Below the pieces are notes generated by a model. The model had not been told where the DNA came from. It saw nothing but the letters and a program-made list of their open reading frames with translations, and made no database searches. This document shows, piece after piece, positions 1 to 11,362 of a stretch of DNA of 64,000 bases. Source of the stretch: Rhizobiaceae bacterium (GTDB lineage Bacteria; Pseudomonadota; Alphaproteobacteria; Rhizobiales; Rhizobiaceae); assembly GCA_025698895.1 (NCBI GenBank), contig JAILWO010000002.1:62001-126000 (forward strand), read 5' to 3'. The number at the start of each line of letters is the position of its first letter. Position 1 is the first letter of the stretch. The position numbers were made by a program, and so were the translations under genes.

Positions 1-416
1 TGCAACTCGGCGTCATCAAGGAGGACGAGGCGATCCGGCTTCCTGCCCGCACGCGCGACTTCGTGGTCCGGCATGGCGGCCCGGTCGACCGCAGCCGCGG
101 CTTCGTGCTCCATTCGGACGACTACCGGGTGGAGTCGTCGCTGCCGATTTCCGATGACACCTGCCTGACGGCCACCGTCGACATCCTGCGAGCCATCTCG
201 ACTGGAAAGGGCCCCAGCCGCGCGCTGATGGCGCTGGGCTATGCGGGATGGGGGCCGGGTCAGCTCGAGCAGGAGATCGCCCAGAACGGATGGCTGACCT
301 GTCCGGCGACGCCCGAATATCTGTTCGACGACGATATCGAGCACAAATACGATCGCATCATGGAAGCGATGGGTGTCAGCCTCGCCCATCTGAGCCACGC
401 GGCGGGCCACGCCTGA
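1..416 (+). CDS. YqgE/AlgH family protein (5' truncated)
   Basis: Only the C-terminal part (about 137 residues) is in the window; the reading frame is open from base 3 with no start codon inside, so the gene begins upstream. The tail has the YqgE (DUF179) pattern: RGFVLHS, then a [24 protein letters not shown] segment (seen here as [19 protein letters not shown]), then NGWL. YqgE proteins are small cytoplasmic proteins of unproven biochemical role, about 185-200 residues in rhizobia. The gene converges on the minus-strand EAL gene with a 3 bp gap. Confidence 0.9.
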   Translation, partial: QLGVIKEDEAIRLPARTRDFVVRHGGPVDRSRGFVLHSDDYRVESSLPISDDTCLTATVDILRAISTGKGPSRALMALGYAGWGPGQLEQEIAQNGWLTCPATPEYLFDDDIEHKYDRIMEAMGVSLAHLSHAAGHA

Positions 417-419
417 GCA

Positions 420-3308
420 TTATTCCGCGGCCGCTGCCGGTGCCTGCGTCTTGAGGAGCTTCACGGCTGCTTCGGCCGTCATCGGCGCGCCATAGGCGAA
501 GCTCTGGACGAACTCGCACCCCAATTCGCGCAGCATGGCGGCGTCGCTTTCGTCGCTGACGCCCTCGGCCACCACCGACAGGCCGAGTTCATGCGCGAGC
601 TTCACGATCGCGCCGATGAGGACCGCGCGCTTCGGCGAGCGGTCGTCGAGGAAGCTGCGGTCGATCTTGATCGTGTCGAAGGGGAAGCGCGTGAGATAGG
701 AGAGGGACGAGTGTCCCGCGCCGAAATCGTCCAGGGAGAGGCCGATGCCGAGTTCACCGAGTTGCGAAAGCACATGCGTCGACTGCTCGGGATTGTGCAT
801 GATCATGGATTCGGTGAGTTCGAGCCGGAAGCAGCGCGGTTCGATCTGCGCGCGTGCCACGACCGAGCGCACATCGGCCGTCAGGTCGCGCCGCAGCAAC
901 TGGCGGCTGGACAGGTTGACCGAGACCGAGATGTCGTGGGCGCCGGTCTGCTTTTGCCAGTTCGCCAGATCCTCGGCCGCGCGCGTCATCGCGAACTGGC
1001 CAAGCGCGATGATGAAGCCGCAGCTTTCGGCGATCGGAATGAACTCCGACGGACCGATCGAGCCCCGGCGGGGATGATCCCATCGCATCAGCGCCTCGAA
1101 GCCGGCGATGGAACGGTCTTCCAGCCGCAGGATCGGCTGGTAGGCCATGCTGATCTCGCCGCGTTCCGCGGCCCGGCGCAGGTCCGACTCGAACTGAAGC
1201 CTGTCGGCTCCCGCCGCGCGGAAGGCCGGTCGGTAGGGCTCGATCCGGTCGCCGCCGAAGCGCTTGGCCTGGTGCATGGCCAGTTCGGCGTTCTTGATCA
1301 TCTCGTCCGCCGTATTCTGTTCCGGCGTCCATGTGATGAGACCGACCGAGGCCGTCAGTACGATCTCGCGCTTGGCGAAGGTGATCGGCTGGCGGATTGC
1401 CTTGGCGATGGCGTCGGCCATGGCCGCGATCCGCGCCGGGTCCTGCTCCGACAGGAGCATGATAGCGAACTGATCACCGGAAAAGCGCGCAAGCTGGTCG
1501 ATCGGCTTGACCAGACGGTGCAGGCGTCGCGCCACCGTCAGCAGGAACGTATCTCCGGCCGAGATGCCCAGGCCCTCATTGACCTGGTTGAAGCGGTCGA
1601 TGTCGATGACGAGCACGGTCGGCTTCAGCTTCTCGTCGGCGCGCGCGATCGCGATCACGCCGTCGAGCCGGTTGAGGAAAAGCTGGCGGCTGGGCAGGCC
1701 GGTCAGATTGTCATGGACGGCGTCGTGCAGGAGCCGTTCCTCGGACTTCTTCTCCTCGGTCACGTCGACCATCGTGCCGACGCAGCGGATGATCTCGCCG
1801 TCGGAACCGATCACCGGACGCGCCCGCAGCGCGAACCAGTGATAGTGGCCGTCCGCGCCGCGCAGGCGGAAGCTCAGCACGATGCGGCCGCGGCGCCTTT
1901 CAAGCACGGCGTCGAGCGTGGTGCGGAACGTGTCGCGGTCGTCCGCGTGGAGCAACGGGAGCCAGGTCCTTGCCGGTCCGTGCAGCGCGTTCGCGCCCTG
2001 GCCCAGCAGAACACCGATATCGGGTCGCGACACGATCCTGTCGCGCGGCACGTCCCAGTCCCAGACGACGTCGCCCGCGCCGGTGACCGCCAGCGCCTGG
2101 CGCTCCATGTCGGAAAACAGGCCTTGCTGCAGCCCGCCGGCCGCGAAGGCATGCTGCATCACCGTGAAGCCGATCAAAAGCAGGATCAGGACCAGCCCCC
2201 CGCCGAGCGCCGGCTGCACGATGTCGTTGTCCAGCCTGCCGGTTGCCGCCATCCACGCGCCGACGAGCCAGACCAGGATCATCGCCCAGCTTGGCACAAG
2301 CATGATGGCGCGGTCATAGCCGCGCAGGCCCAGCCACAGGATGAGGCCAAGGCCCGTCACCGCCGTAGCGGCAAACGAGATGCGCGCGATCCCGGCCGCC
2401 AGCGCCGGATCGAACCAGGCGACCAGCGCAAGCACCATCAGGCCGAACACCCATACCAGGGCGCCGTAGCTGAGGTGGTCGTGCCATCTGTTGAGGTTGA
2501 GATAGGCGAACAGGAACACCAGCAGCGTGGCCGCCAGCGCGACCTCCACGCCGGCCCGCCACACCCTCGTGCTGGCGTTGGAGATTTCGATGATCTGGCT
2601 GACGAAGCCGAAATCTATGCAGACATAGGCAAGCACTGCCCAGGCAAGCGCGGCCGTCGCGGGGAACATCGAGGTTCCCTTGACCACGAACAGGATCGTC
2701 AGGAACAGTGCCAGAAGCCCGGCGATGCCGATCACTATGCCGCGGAACAAAGTGTAGGAATTGACCGTGTCCTTGTAGGATTCGGGATCCCACAGATAGA
2801 CTTGCGGAAGGTTGGGCGAGGACAGTTCGGCGACGAAGGTGACGACCGTGCCGGGATTGAGGGTCACCAGGAAAACGTCGGCCTCCATGTTCTGCTGGCG
2901 CTCCAGCGCGAAACCTTCCGAAGGCGTGATCGCGGCAATCCGACGCGAGCCGAGGTCGGGGGTGATGATGCCCGAGCCGACCATGCGGTAGTGCGGAGCC
3001 ACGATCAGCCGGTCGAGCTGGCTGTCGGAATTGTTGGCGAGAGCGAACACGCCCCAGTCGCCAGTCGACCTTTCGTCGACGGCCTCGACCTCGATGCGGC
3101 GCACGATGCCGTCATTGCCGGCCGCGGTGGAAACCTGGAAATTGCCGCCCTGATTTCTGTAGATGTCGACTGCACCGGAGAGATCGAGTGCCACGTCATC
3201 GCGCGAGATCGATATCGGTTCCAGTGCCATGGCGGAAACGGCCATGGCCATGAGTGACAACAGGCCGGCCATCAGCGTGGCGAGGACGTGTCCGTGGGTC
3301 AACTGCAT
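420..3308 (-). CDS. membrane EAL phosphodiesterase with 7TM sensor, PAS and degenerate GGDEF
   Basis: A 962-residue inner-membrane signalling protein. Order: N-terminal signal/anchor (about 1-28), extracytoplasmic domain of 7TMR-DISM type (about 30-175), seven hydrophobic segments (about 185-395), PAS domain (about 400-515), GGDEF (about 530-690) and EAL (about 705-950). The GGDEF motif is replaced by SGDQF at 610-614, so cyclase activity is unlikely. The EAL side keeps EAL (738-740), DDFGAGHSS, KIDRSFL and VAEGV, so it probably hydrolyses c-di-GMP, perhaps with the dead GGDEF as a GTP-binding regulator. It is last in an operon after thrC, the M16 peptidase and the acetyltransferase and overlaps the acetyltransferase by one base. 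Confidence 0.9.
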   Translation of the reverse strand: MQLTHGHVLATLMAGLLSLMAMAVSAMALEPISISRDDVALDLSGAVDIYRNQGGNFQVSTAAGNDGIVRRIEVEAVDERSTGDWGVFALANNSDSQLDRLIVAPHYRMVGSGIITPDLGSRRIAAITPSEGFALERQQNMEADVFLVTLNPGTVVTFVAELSSPNLPQVYLWDPESYKDTVNSYTLFRGIVIGIAGLLALFLTILFVVKGTSMFPATAALAWAVLAYVCIDFGFVSQIIEISNASTRVWRAGVEVALAATLLVFLFAYLNLNRWHDHLSYGALVWVFGLMVLALVAWFDPALAAGIARISFAATAVTGLGLILWLGLRGYDRAIMLVPSWAMILVWLVGAWMAATGRLDNDIVQPALGGGLVLILLLIGFTVMQHAFAAGGLQQGLFSDMERQALAVTGAGDVVWDWDVPRDRIVSRPDIGVLLGQGANALHGPARTWLPLLHADDRDTFRTTLDAVLERRRGRIVLSFRLRGADGHYHWFALRARPVIGSDGEIIRCVGTMVDVTEEKKSEERLLHDAVHDNLTGLPSRQLFLNRLDGVIAIARADEKLKPTVLVIDIDRFNQVNEGLGISAGDTFLLTVARRLHRLVKPIDQLARFSGDQFAIMLLSEQDPARIAAMADAIAKAIRQPITFAKREIVLTASVGLITWTPEQNTADEMIKNAELAMHQAKRFGGDRIEPYRPAFRAAGADRLQFESDLRRAAERGEISMAYQPILRLEDRSIAGFEALMRWDHPRRGSIGPSEFIPIAESCGFIIALGQFAMTRAAEDLANWQKQTGAHDISVSVNLSSRQLLRRDLTADVRSVVARAQIEPRCFRLELTESMIMHNPEQSTHVLSQLGELGIGLSLDDFGAGHSSLSYLTRFPFDTIKIDRSFLDDRSPKRAVLIGAIVKLAHELGLSVVAEGVSDESDAAMLRELGCEFVQSFAYGAPMTAEAAVKLLKTQAPAAAAE

Positions 3309-3943
3309 CAGCCCCGCATGCCGTTCTTGTCCCGTCGCTCCTTCTCGATGAGAGCATACAGGTAGTGATCCTGCCAGACCCCGTTGATCCGCAGGTATGA
3401 GCGCAGGAGGCCTTCGCGCTGGAATCCGGCTTTTTCAAGCACGCGGACCGATCGGAGGTTCTCGGGAATGCAGGCAGCTTCGATCCGGTGAAGCTTGAGG
3501 CGCTCGAATCCGAACTCGGTTACCAGTTCAAGCGCGGCGCTCATGTGCCCCTTGCCGGCGTGGCGCTCGCCCATCCAGTAGCCGATCTGGCCGTTCTGGG
3601 CCACGCCGCGGCGTATGTTGCCGATAGAGACGCCGCCCATCATGGCGCCGCCGGCCCGGTCGAATATCAGGAACGAAACGCCGGTTCCGTGGGAGAATTC
3701 GCTGCGATAGCGCTTGAGCCTTTCGCGCCAGGCGGGGCGCTCCAGTTCGTCGGGCAGCCATTGCGGCTCCCAGGGTTCGAGAAAGGCGCGGCTGGAGCGC
3801 CTCAGAGCGGCCCATTCACCATGGTCGGAAGTCACAGGCGGCCTGAGCAGGAGCCTTTCGTTCTTGAGAATCGGCAGGTCGCGGTTTCCCGACGAGAGCA
3901 GCGAGAACATCGCCTCGACGCGTCCCGGCGTAAGCGTGATCAC
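3308..3943 (-). CDS. GNAT family N-acetyltransferase, RimJ/RimL-like
   Basis: A 211-residue protein. After LKNERLLLRPP it has the typical RimJ-like order: a GVSIGNIRRG strand, the acetyl-CoA loop around IGYWMGERHAGKGHMSAA, and the NxRSVRVLEKAGFQREG C-terminal motif. These enzymes acetylate protein N-termini or small amines with acetyl-CoA; the substrate here cannot be read. It overlaps the M16 peptidase by 4 bp (ATGA) and the EAL gene by 1 bp, so the three are translationally coupled. Rhizobial genomes often keep an acetyltransferase right after the M16 gene. Confidence 0.92.
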   Translation of the reverse strand: MITLTPGRVEAMFSLLSSGNRDLPILKNERLLLRPPVTSDHGEWAALRRSSRAFLEPWEPQWLPDELERPAWRERLKRYRSEFSHGTGVSFLIFDRAGGAMMGGVSIGNIRRGVAQNGQIGYWMGERHAGKGHMSAALELVTEFGFERLKLHRIEAACIPENLRSVRVLEKAGFQREGLLRSYLRINGVWQDHYLYALIEKERRDKNGMRG

Positions 3944-5238
3944 ACCGCGATCCGGCGCGGCGACGCCGCCTCGACATAGCCCAGTGAGTCACGGATCGTT
4001 TCGAATGGCGAAAGCGTACCGATCGGTCCGATCGCGGCAACGGTCGGTTGCGTGGCGAACAATCGCGCCGAAAGGTCCGTGAGCCGCTCGACTGTGATGT
4101 TGGACAGGCGGTCCATCAGCTCCTCGCGGGTCACCGGCGCGCCGTACAGCATGATCTGCCGCGCGATCTGCGAGGCCCGGCTGCCGGCACTCTCCGCCGA
4201 CATGGCCAGTGCCGCCCGATATTGCGCGCGCGCGCGATCGACCTCGGCCCGGTCTATCCGTTGGCCCGCCTTGCGCAACTCCTCGATGATGACGGGAATG
4301 AGTTGCGGCATGTCCTCCTTGCCGGTGGCGGCGTGAATGCCGAACACGCCCGTATCGGAAAAGCCCCAGTGGAAGGCATAGACCGAATAGCAGAGCCCGC
4401 GCCGCTCGCGCACTTCCTGGAACAGGCGCGACGACATGCCGCCGCCGAGGATCATCGACAGAAGCTGCGAGGCGTAGAAGTCGCGCACGTGATAGGCGCG
4501 CCCTTCGAAGCCGAGAATGACCTGCGCGTCCATCAGCTCACGGAATTCGCGATAGTCGCCGCCGACATAGGATGCATAGCGTGGTATCGGCGATTCGGAA
4601 CGTGCCCGGAAACCGCCGAAATGCCGTTCCGCCAGCTTGACGAAACTGTCGTGATCAACGCTGCCGGCGGCCACGATAACCATGCGTTCGGCCGCATATT
4701 GCCGGTCCATGAAAGCGCGAAGCTGGTCGGAGGTGAATGACTCCACCGTATCGGGCGTGCCCAGGATGGACCGTCCGAGCGTCTGATGGCGGAAGGCCGT
4801 TTCGGTGAACTTGTCGAAAACGATATCGTCCGGCGTGTCGTGGGCGGCGCCGATCTCCTGCAGGATCACATGCTGCTCGCGCCGCAACTCTTCCGGGTCG
4901 AAGATTGAATCCGTCAGGATGTCAGACAAGAGATCCATTGCCAGCGGGATGTCGTCCTTGAGGACGCGCGCATAGAAGGCCGTGGTCTCCACGCTGGTGG
5001 CCGCGTTGATCTCGCCCCCGACATCCTCGATCTGCGAGGCGATGTCATAGGCGCTGCGCGTGCCCGTGCCCTTGAAGGCCATGTGCTCGAGCAGGTGGGC
5101 GATGCCGTGCTCGTCGTCGGTCTCGTTTCTGGAACCGGATTTTATCCAGACTCCGAGCGCGACCGTTTCGATGCCCGGCAGCCTCTCGGTCGCGACCGTC
5201 ATGCCATTGGACAGACGGCTCACCAATACACCCATCAA
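3940..5238 (-). CDS. M16 family zinc metallopeptidase (processing-peptidase-like)
   Basis: A 432-residue protein of the pitrilysin/MPP-beta family. The inverted zinc motif HLLEH is at 48-52, followed by MAFKGT, with the downstream glutamate in a QHVILQEIG segment near 125. A GMSSRLFQEVRERRGLCYSV segment in the second half is the usual glycine-rich substrate-binding region. Length fits the single-chain bacterial M16B type (about 430). Probably a cytoplasmic or periplasmic oligopeptidase; no clear signal peptide is seen. It starts 26 bp after thrC and overlaps the next gene by 4 bp. Confidence 0.95.
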   Translation of the reverse strand: MMGVLVSRLSNGMTVATERLPGIETVALGVWIKSGSRNETDDEHGIAHLLEHMAFKGTGTRSAYDIASQIEDVGGEINAATSVETTAFYARVLKDDIPLAMDLLSDILTDSIFDPEELRREQHVILQEIGAAHDTPDDIVFDKFTETAFRHQTLGRSILGTPDTVESFTSDQLRAFMDRQYAAERMVIVAAGSVDHDSFVKLAERHFGGFRARSESPIPRYASYVGGDYREFRELMDAQVILGFEGRAYHVRDFYASQLLSMILGGGMSSRLFQEVRERRGLCYSVYAFHWGFSDTGVFGIHAATGKEDMPQLIPVIIEELRKAGQRIDRAEVDRARAQYRAALAMSAESAGSRASQIARQIMLYGAPVTREELMDRLSNITVERLTDLSARLFATQPTVAAIGPIGTLSPFETIRDSLGYVEAASPRRIAV

Positions 5239-5264
5239 GCGGGAACTCCCTAGATACGCCTTGC

Positions 5265-6680
5265 CTACGCGTGCGGGGCCGTCGCCCGTGCATGCGTGGC
5301 TACATAGTTTTTCACCATTTTTACGTCCGAGGGAAGGGCGGCGAAGTCTTCGGCCCGTTCCATCAGCTTGCCGAGCCTTTCGGGCATGGCCGGCATCGCG
5401 CCGCAGGCCGCTTCGACCGCCTCGGGGAATTTCGACGGATGGGCGGTCGACAGCACCACCATCGGTGCCTCTGCATCGACCTGCCTGCGCGCGACATGCA
5501 CCGCGACCGCCGTATGCGGATCTATGAGCAGACCGCCCGTGGAGTCCCGGACCGAACGGATCGTGGCCGCCGCCTCGTCCATGGAGGCTCGCCCGGCGGC
5601 GAAATCCTTCCGGATCTCGTTTATCGTGGCGCCGTCGACCTCGAAAGAACCGGATTGAGCCAGTCCCGCCATTGCCGCCCTAACCGATGCGGCGTCGCGT
5701 CCCGAAGCCTCGAACAGAAGCCGCTCGAAATTGGAGGAAACCTGGATGTCCATCGAGGGCGAGGTGGTGGCGATCACGCCGCGCGTTTCGTAGCGGCCGG
5801 TTTCCAGCGTGCGGGCCAGGATATCGTTGTCGTTGGTGGCGATCACCAGTCGGTCGACCGGCAGGCCCATGCACGCGGCCGCGCGACCCGCGAAGACGTC
5901 GCCGAAATTGCCGGTCGGCACGGTGAAGCGCATGGATCGGTCGGGCGCGCCGAGCGAAAGCGCCGAAGAGAAGTAATAGACGATCTGGGCCATGATGCGC
6001 GCCCAGTTGATCGAGTTCACGCCCGACAGGCCGACCTGGTCGCGGAAAGCGTGATCGTTGAACATGGCCTTGATGATTGCCTGGCAGGCATCGAAATCCC
6101 CCTCAATGGCCAGCGCGTGGACGTTTCCGGCGCCCGACGTGGTCATCTGGCGTTGCTGGACGGGCGAGACCCGGCCTTTGGGGAACAGTATGAACAGATC
6201 GGCGCGCTCGCTGCCGGCAAAGGCGTCTATCGCCGCCCCGCCGGTGTCGCCGGAGGTCGCCCCGATGATCGTCGCGCGCTCGCCCCGTTCGGCCAGGACA
6301 TGATCCATGAGCCGCGCGAGCAACTGCATGGCGACGTCCTTGAAGGCCAGGGTCGGCCCGTGAAACAGTTCCAGCATGAACTCGTTCGGTCCGGTCTGGA
6401 CGATCGGGCAGACCGCCTCGTGGCTGAAGGTAGAGTAGGCTTCGCGCACGATACGCTCGAAATCCGCCTGGCCGATTTCGCCTTCGACGAATGGCGTAAG
6501 CACCCGGATCGCGAGATCGGCATATGGCATTCCCCGCATCGACTGAATCTCGGACTTGGAGAAGTTCGGCCATGTCTCGGGCAGATAAAGCCCCCCGTCG
6601 CGTGCCAGGCCGGTCAGCATGGCGTCGCGGAAGCCGAGCGCCGGCGCGTTGCCGCGCGTGCTGATATAGGTTGTGGTCAT
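5265..6680 (-). CDS. thrC: threonine synthase
   Basis: A 471-residue PLP enzyme that converts O-phospho-L-homoserine to L-threonine, the last step of threonine synthesis. The start MTTTYISTRG and the GPTLAFKDVAMQ segment with PLP lysine K114 match the long bacterial/fungal type of threonine synthase (about 460-470 residues). Further marks are ATSGDTGGAA and FPKGRVSPVQQRQM. It is first in a minus-strand operon with the M16 peptidase 26 bp downstream. Confidence 0.98.
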   Translation of the reverse strand: MTTTYISTRGNAPALGFRDAMLTGLARDGGLYLPETWPNFSKSEIQSMRGMPYADLAIRVLTPFVEGEIGQADFERIVREAYSTFSHEAVCPIVQTGPNEFMLELFHGPTLAFKDVAMQLLARLMDHVLAERGERATIIGATSGDTGGAAIDAFAGSERADLFILFPKGRVSPVQQRQMTTSGAGNVHALAIEGDFDACQAIIKAMFNDHAFRDQVGLSGVNSINWARIMAQIVYYFSSALSLGAPDRSMRFTVPTGNFGDVFAGRAAACMGLPVDRLVIATNDNDILARTLETGRYETRGVIATTSPSMDIQVSSNFERLLFEASGRDAASVRAAMAGLAQSGSFEVDGATINEIRKDFAAGRASMDEAAATIRSVRDSTGGLLIDPHTAVAVHVARRQVDAEAPMVVLSTAHPSKFPEAVEAACGAMPAMPERLGKLMERAEDFAALPSDVKMVKNYVATHARATAPHA

Positions 6681-6804
6681 GGTCGTTCCTGAAGATGGAT
6701 GCGCAGTCGGCGGGCGCTCATGCGAGAAAAATGCGGTTGCCCAGTCGCGTTCGTCGAACGGCGTTGTTATAGAACGGCCGTTTCACGACGGGAAAGTGCC
6801 GTTC

Positions 6805-7398
6805 ATGAAGTTTTATGCGTCAGGTTTTCGATCTTCCCTCCGGGCGGCGGCCCTCCTCGCTCTCACGGTTGTGGGGGGATGTCAGTCCGGTGGCGGGGTG
6901 GGAAGCGCGTTAGGCCTTGGCGGCGGAGAATCCAGCGGTGCCGAAGCGGCGGACCGGATCTCGGCGATGGAGGTCCGCGGCTATTGCCCGCGTGTTCAGC
7001 TCCCCGGTACCCAGGCCGTGCTCAACCGGTACGAGCGCAATGGCGACGGCGATCCCGAGAAACTGCAGCAGCAGATTTCCGTCAGCGACGTGACGCGATC
7101 CTGCAGCTTCGCCGGCGGCCAGATCGGCATCACCGTCGCCCTGGCCGGCCGCATCGTCAGGGGACCGGCCGCGCAGGGCGCGGCGGCGGCATCCGTGCCG
7201 ATCAAGATCGAGGTCATCAACACCTCGGGCGAGGTCCTCTATTCGCGGATCCACCAGCACCAGGTCGACCTGTCCGGCGCCGGTGCGACCCAGTTCGTCT
7301 TCACCGATCCGGCGATCGTCATTCCCCAGCTCACCGAAGCCAATGTCCGCATCTTCGCGGGCCTGGACGTTCCGCCGCCGAAGGAACTGCCCCTGTAG
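6805..7398 (+). CDS. conserved hypothetical lipoprotein
   Basis: A 197-residue protein. It begins MKFYASGFRSSL, a hydrophobic segment and then VVGGC, a lipobox-like cleavage site (Cys near 26), followed by a Gly/Ser-rich linker; it is therefore probably an exported lipoprotein. The mature part is mostly beta-strand-like and has two further Cys (VRGYCPRVQ, TRSCSF). The ATG at 6805 was chosen because it sits directly before the signal peptide; an in-frame ATG at 6673 would add 44 residues that spoil the signal and overlap thrC. Function not recognised. Confidence 0.75.
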   Translation: MKFYASGFRSSLRAAALLALTVVGGCQSGGGVGSALGLGGGESSGAEAADRISAMEVRGYCPRVQLPGTQAVLNRYERNGDGDPEKLQQQISVSDVTRSCSFAGGQIGITVALAGRIVRGPAAQGAAAASVPIKIEVINTSGEVLYSRIHQHQVDLSGAGATQFVFTDPAIVIPQLTEANVRIFAGLDVPPPKELPL

Positions 7399-7440
7399 CG
7401 CGCCGCGCGAACAAAATGCTCCAGCCGGCCGTCGGCAGGC

Positions 7441-9367
<1,927 letters not shown>

Positions 9368-9395
9368 CGAACCGGTTGTCCCGGCTCCGCCCGCT

Positions 9396-10937
9396 TCAGC
9401 CGGCGTCGGCGCCGAGAAGGTCGCCGCGGATCAGGACCCGGATCTCGTCATCCTCCACCAGGAATTCGTAGCCGGCCAGCATCGCGTCGAGCCCGCCGAA
9501 GCGGCGCAGGTATCCGGTCCAGTATTCCTGATCCCTCGACACGATGACGATGTCGGGGCGCGCCCTTTCGAACTCGGCGCGCTTGTCGTCGATATAGTCG
9601 TCGGCGATGGCACGGTAGCGGGCGGCCTCGGCCTCGTCGCCGCGATCGGTGGCCTCAACCGACAGCAGCAGCGCCGAAACGCCGAGCCAGTCGCAGACGT
9701 GGAGCGATGCCCAGCGGCCGTCAATCATGCGCACGAGAGGAAATGCCTTGCTGAGACTGTTGGAGATGATCGTGACCGATGGTCTTTCCAGGGAGGAGCG
9801 TATCGTTTCCACGATGTGGGACGACGGCTTGTGCGTCGGCCACAAGGGCGACATGCATCCGATCACGACCAGGATCGCGATCCAGCGCCATGTCGTATCC
9901 AGAGGACGGGCCACTCGACTGGCAAGCACCAGTGTCGCCAACGCGATGATGGCCAGGGTCATTGCCGGATAGGCGTGATACGGCCAGCCCTTCGCCATGA
10001 TGATGACGGGAACCACCGAGCCCAGCGAGGCCAGCAGGGGCACGGCGACCGAGGCCGGAACCGGTCCGGATGGTCGTGCTTTCCAAAGCACGACCAGAAG
10101 GATGGCATACATGAGCCCGTAGGGCACCAGGACGCCGTAATAGGTTCTTACGGGCGCGTATACGTCGACCATCATGGGATAGATGCGGTCGAGAAATTCA
10201 GGATGTGACGTGAGAACCGCAGCGAGGTAGATCACCGAAATGCCGGCGATCGTCCAGTATTCGGGGGCCAAGAGCGGCCTAAGACTACGACCGCGCCAGG
10301 CCGCCAGCAGCGCCGGCAACAGGATCGCCAGCCCGAAATACGGCTTCACGAGAAACAGCACGCTGCCCATGAGGCCGGCTGTCACCGACATGAAGGAGCC
10401 GGGCGGTTTTGGCAGCTCTGGCGAGGCGCGCCAGATCTGCAGGGCGAGCAGCGGAAGCAGAAGGATAAGGCCGATATGCTCTCGCTCGCTGAAGGCGTTG
10501 CCAGGCAGCAGGACCAGCAGGGCCAGCACGAGCGGTGTAAGCCGTCTCATGGCCGATGCCTCGGCCAATCCCGAGCGATGCTGTATCAGGCCCGCGAACG
10601 CGACCGATACCGCAGCGGCGCAATAGACCATCACATGAACGACGAGTTCCGGGGCGACACCGATGCGAAGAGCGAGCGTCACCGCCGGTAGGTAGAGCCA
10701 GACCGAGAAGGGCGGATTGGTCTCGAAGAGGTCGATGTAGAGCCGTTCGCCGGACAGCATGGCTTCGCCGACATGGATGAGCCAGCTCGTGTCCGGAATG
10801 GTTCCCCAGCGAAGCTGCAACAGTGGCGCCAGAAGAAGGACCAGGCAGCTCAGCAGGAGCGGCCTGGAGAAAAGCCATGAGGCATCGAGCCTGAATCCCG
10901 AACCGGGAGTGGCGCTGGTGGTGTCGACGACGCTCAT
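9396..10937 (-). CDS. polytopic membrane glycosyltransferase-like protein (GtrC position)
   Basis: A 513-residue membrane protein with about 11-12 hydrophobic segments and a soluble C-terminal tail (about 390-513). The first extracytoplasmic loop carries IPDTSWLIHVGEAMLSGE and LFETNPPFSVW, which resembles the acidic catalytic loop of GT-C lipid-linked-sugar transferases. It is the last gene of a four-gene operon and overlaps gtrA by 4 bp, the place where O-antigen modification operons carry the serotype-specific transferase. The acceptor (lipopolysaccharide, protein or lipid) cannot be told from sequence. Confidence 0.7.
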   Translation of the reverse strand: MSVVDTTSATPGSGFRLDASWLFSRPLLLSCLVLLLAPLLQLRWGTIPDTSWLIHVGEAMLSGERLYIDLFETNPPFSVWLYLPAVTLALRIGVAPELVVHVMVYCAAAVSVAFAGLIQHRSGLAEASAMRRLTPLVLALLVLLPGNAFSEREHIGLILLLPLLALQIWRASPELPKPPGSFMSVTAGLMGSVLFLVKPYFGLAILLPALLAAWRGRSLRPLLAPEYWTIAGISVIYLAAVLTSHPEFLDRIYPMMVDVYAPVRTYYGVLVPYGLMYAILLVVLWKARPSGPVPASVAVPLLASLGSVVPVIIMAKGWPYHAYPAMTLAIIALATLVLASRVARPLDTTWRWIAILVVIGCMSPLWPTHKPSSHIVETIRSSLERPSVTIISNSLSKAFPLVRMIDGRWASLHVCDWLGVSALLLSVEATDRGDEAEAARYRAIADDYIDDKRAEFERARPDIVIVSRDQEYWTGYLRRFGGLDAMLAGYEFLVEDDEIRVLIRGDLLGADAG

Positions 10938-11353
10938 GACGAAGCCGCCTCATTGGCCGGCAGCGCCGTGGCGAACACGAACCGGTCCAGCACGACATAG
11001 TTGACCGCCGGCACCAGAAGGCAGGTCGCCGCGACCGCCACCACCGCGGGCGCGCCGAATAGGTCGCACATGATGAGCGGGATGAGACCAGCGAGGCCGA
11101 GGCCCAGCAGGCCGGACAGCAGAAATCGCGGTCCTTCGATCGCGTGGCGCCCGTCGGATCGGAATGTCGCGTATTTGTGACCCGCATAGGAGACGATAGC
11201 GGCAAGCAGGTAGGCGCATACCGACGCGGCGGTCACCCCCAATCCGGTCGCCGCCATTGCCGAGGCGAAACCGGCATAGGCAGCAGTCGCGGCCAGCCCG
11301 ACCACCGCGAAGCGACGGAGCCGGCCGTTGCGGTGCATCAGGTCGATCGGCAT
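10934..11353 (-). CDS. GtrA family membrane protein (polyprenyl-sugar flippase)
   Basis: A 139-residue protein with four hydrophobic segments and the GtrA pattern: RFAVVGLAATAAYAGF at the start, AYLLAAIVSYAGHKYATF in the middle and a basic loop between. GtrA proteins are thought to flip undecaprenyl-phosphate-linked sugar across the inner membrane after GtrB makes it. It lies 9 bp after the methyltransferase and overlaps the polytopic protein by 4 bp (ATGA). Confidence 0.9.
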   Translation of the reverse strand: MPIDLMHRNGRLRRFAVVGLAATAAYAGFASAMAATGLGVTAASVCAYLLAAIVSYAGHKYATFRSDGRHAIEGPRFLLSGLLGLGLAGLIPLIMCDLFGAPAVVAVAATCLLVPAVNYVVLDRFVFATALPANEAASS

Positions 11354-11362
11354 CGCCGCGCG

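Noticed and set aside
591-3257. 888-residue open frame on the plus strand across the EAL gene
   Set aside because: Antisense shadow of high-GC codon use; the translated sequence is Arg/Asp-rich without any recognisable domain, whereas the minus strand has a full PAS-GGDEF-EAL protein.
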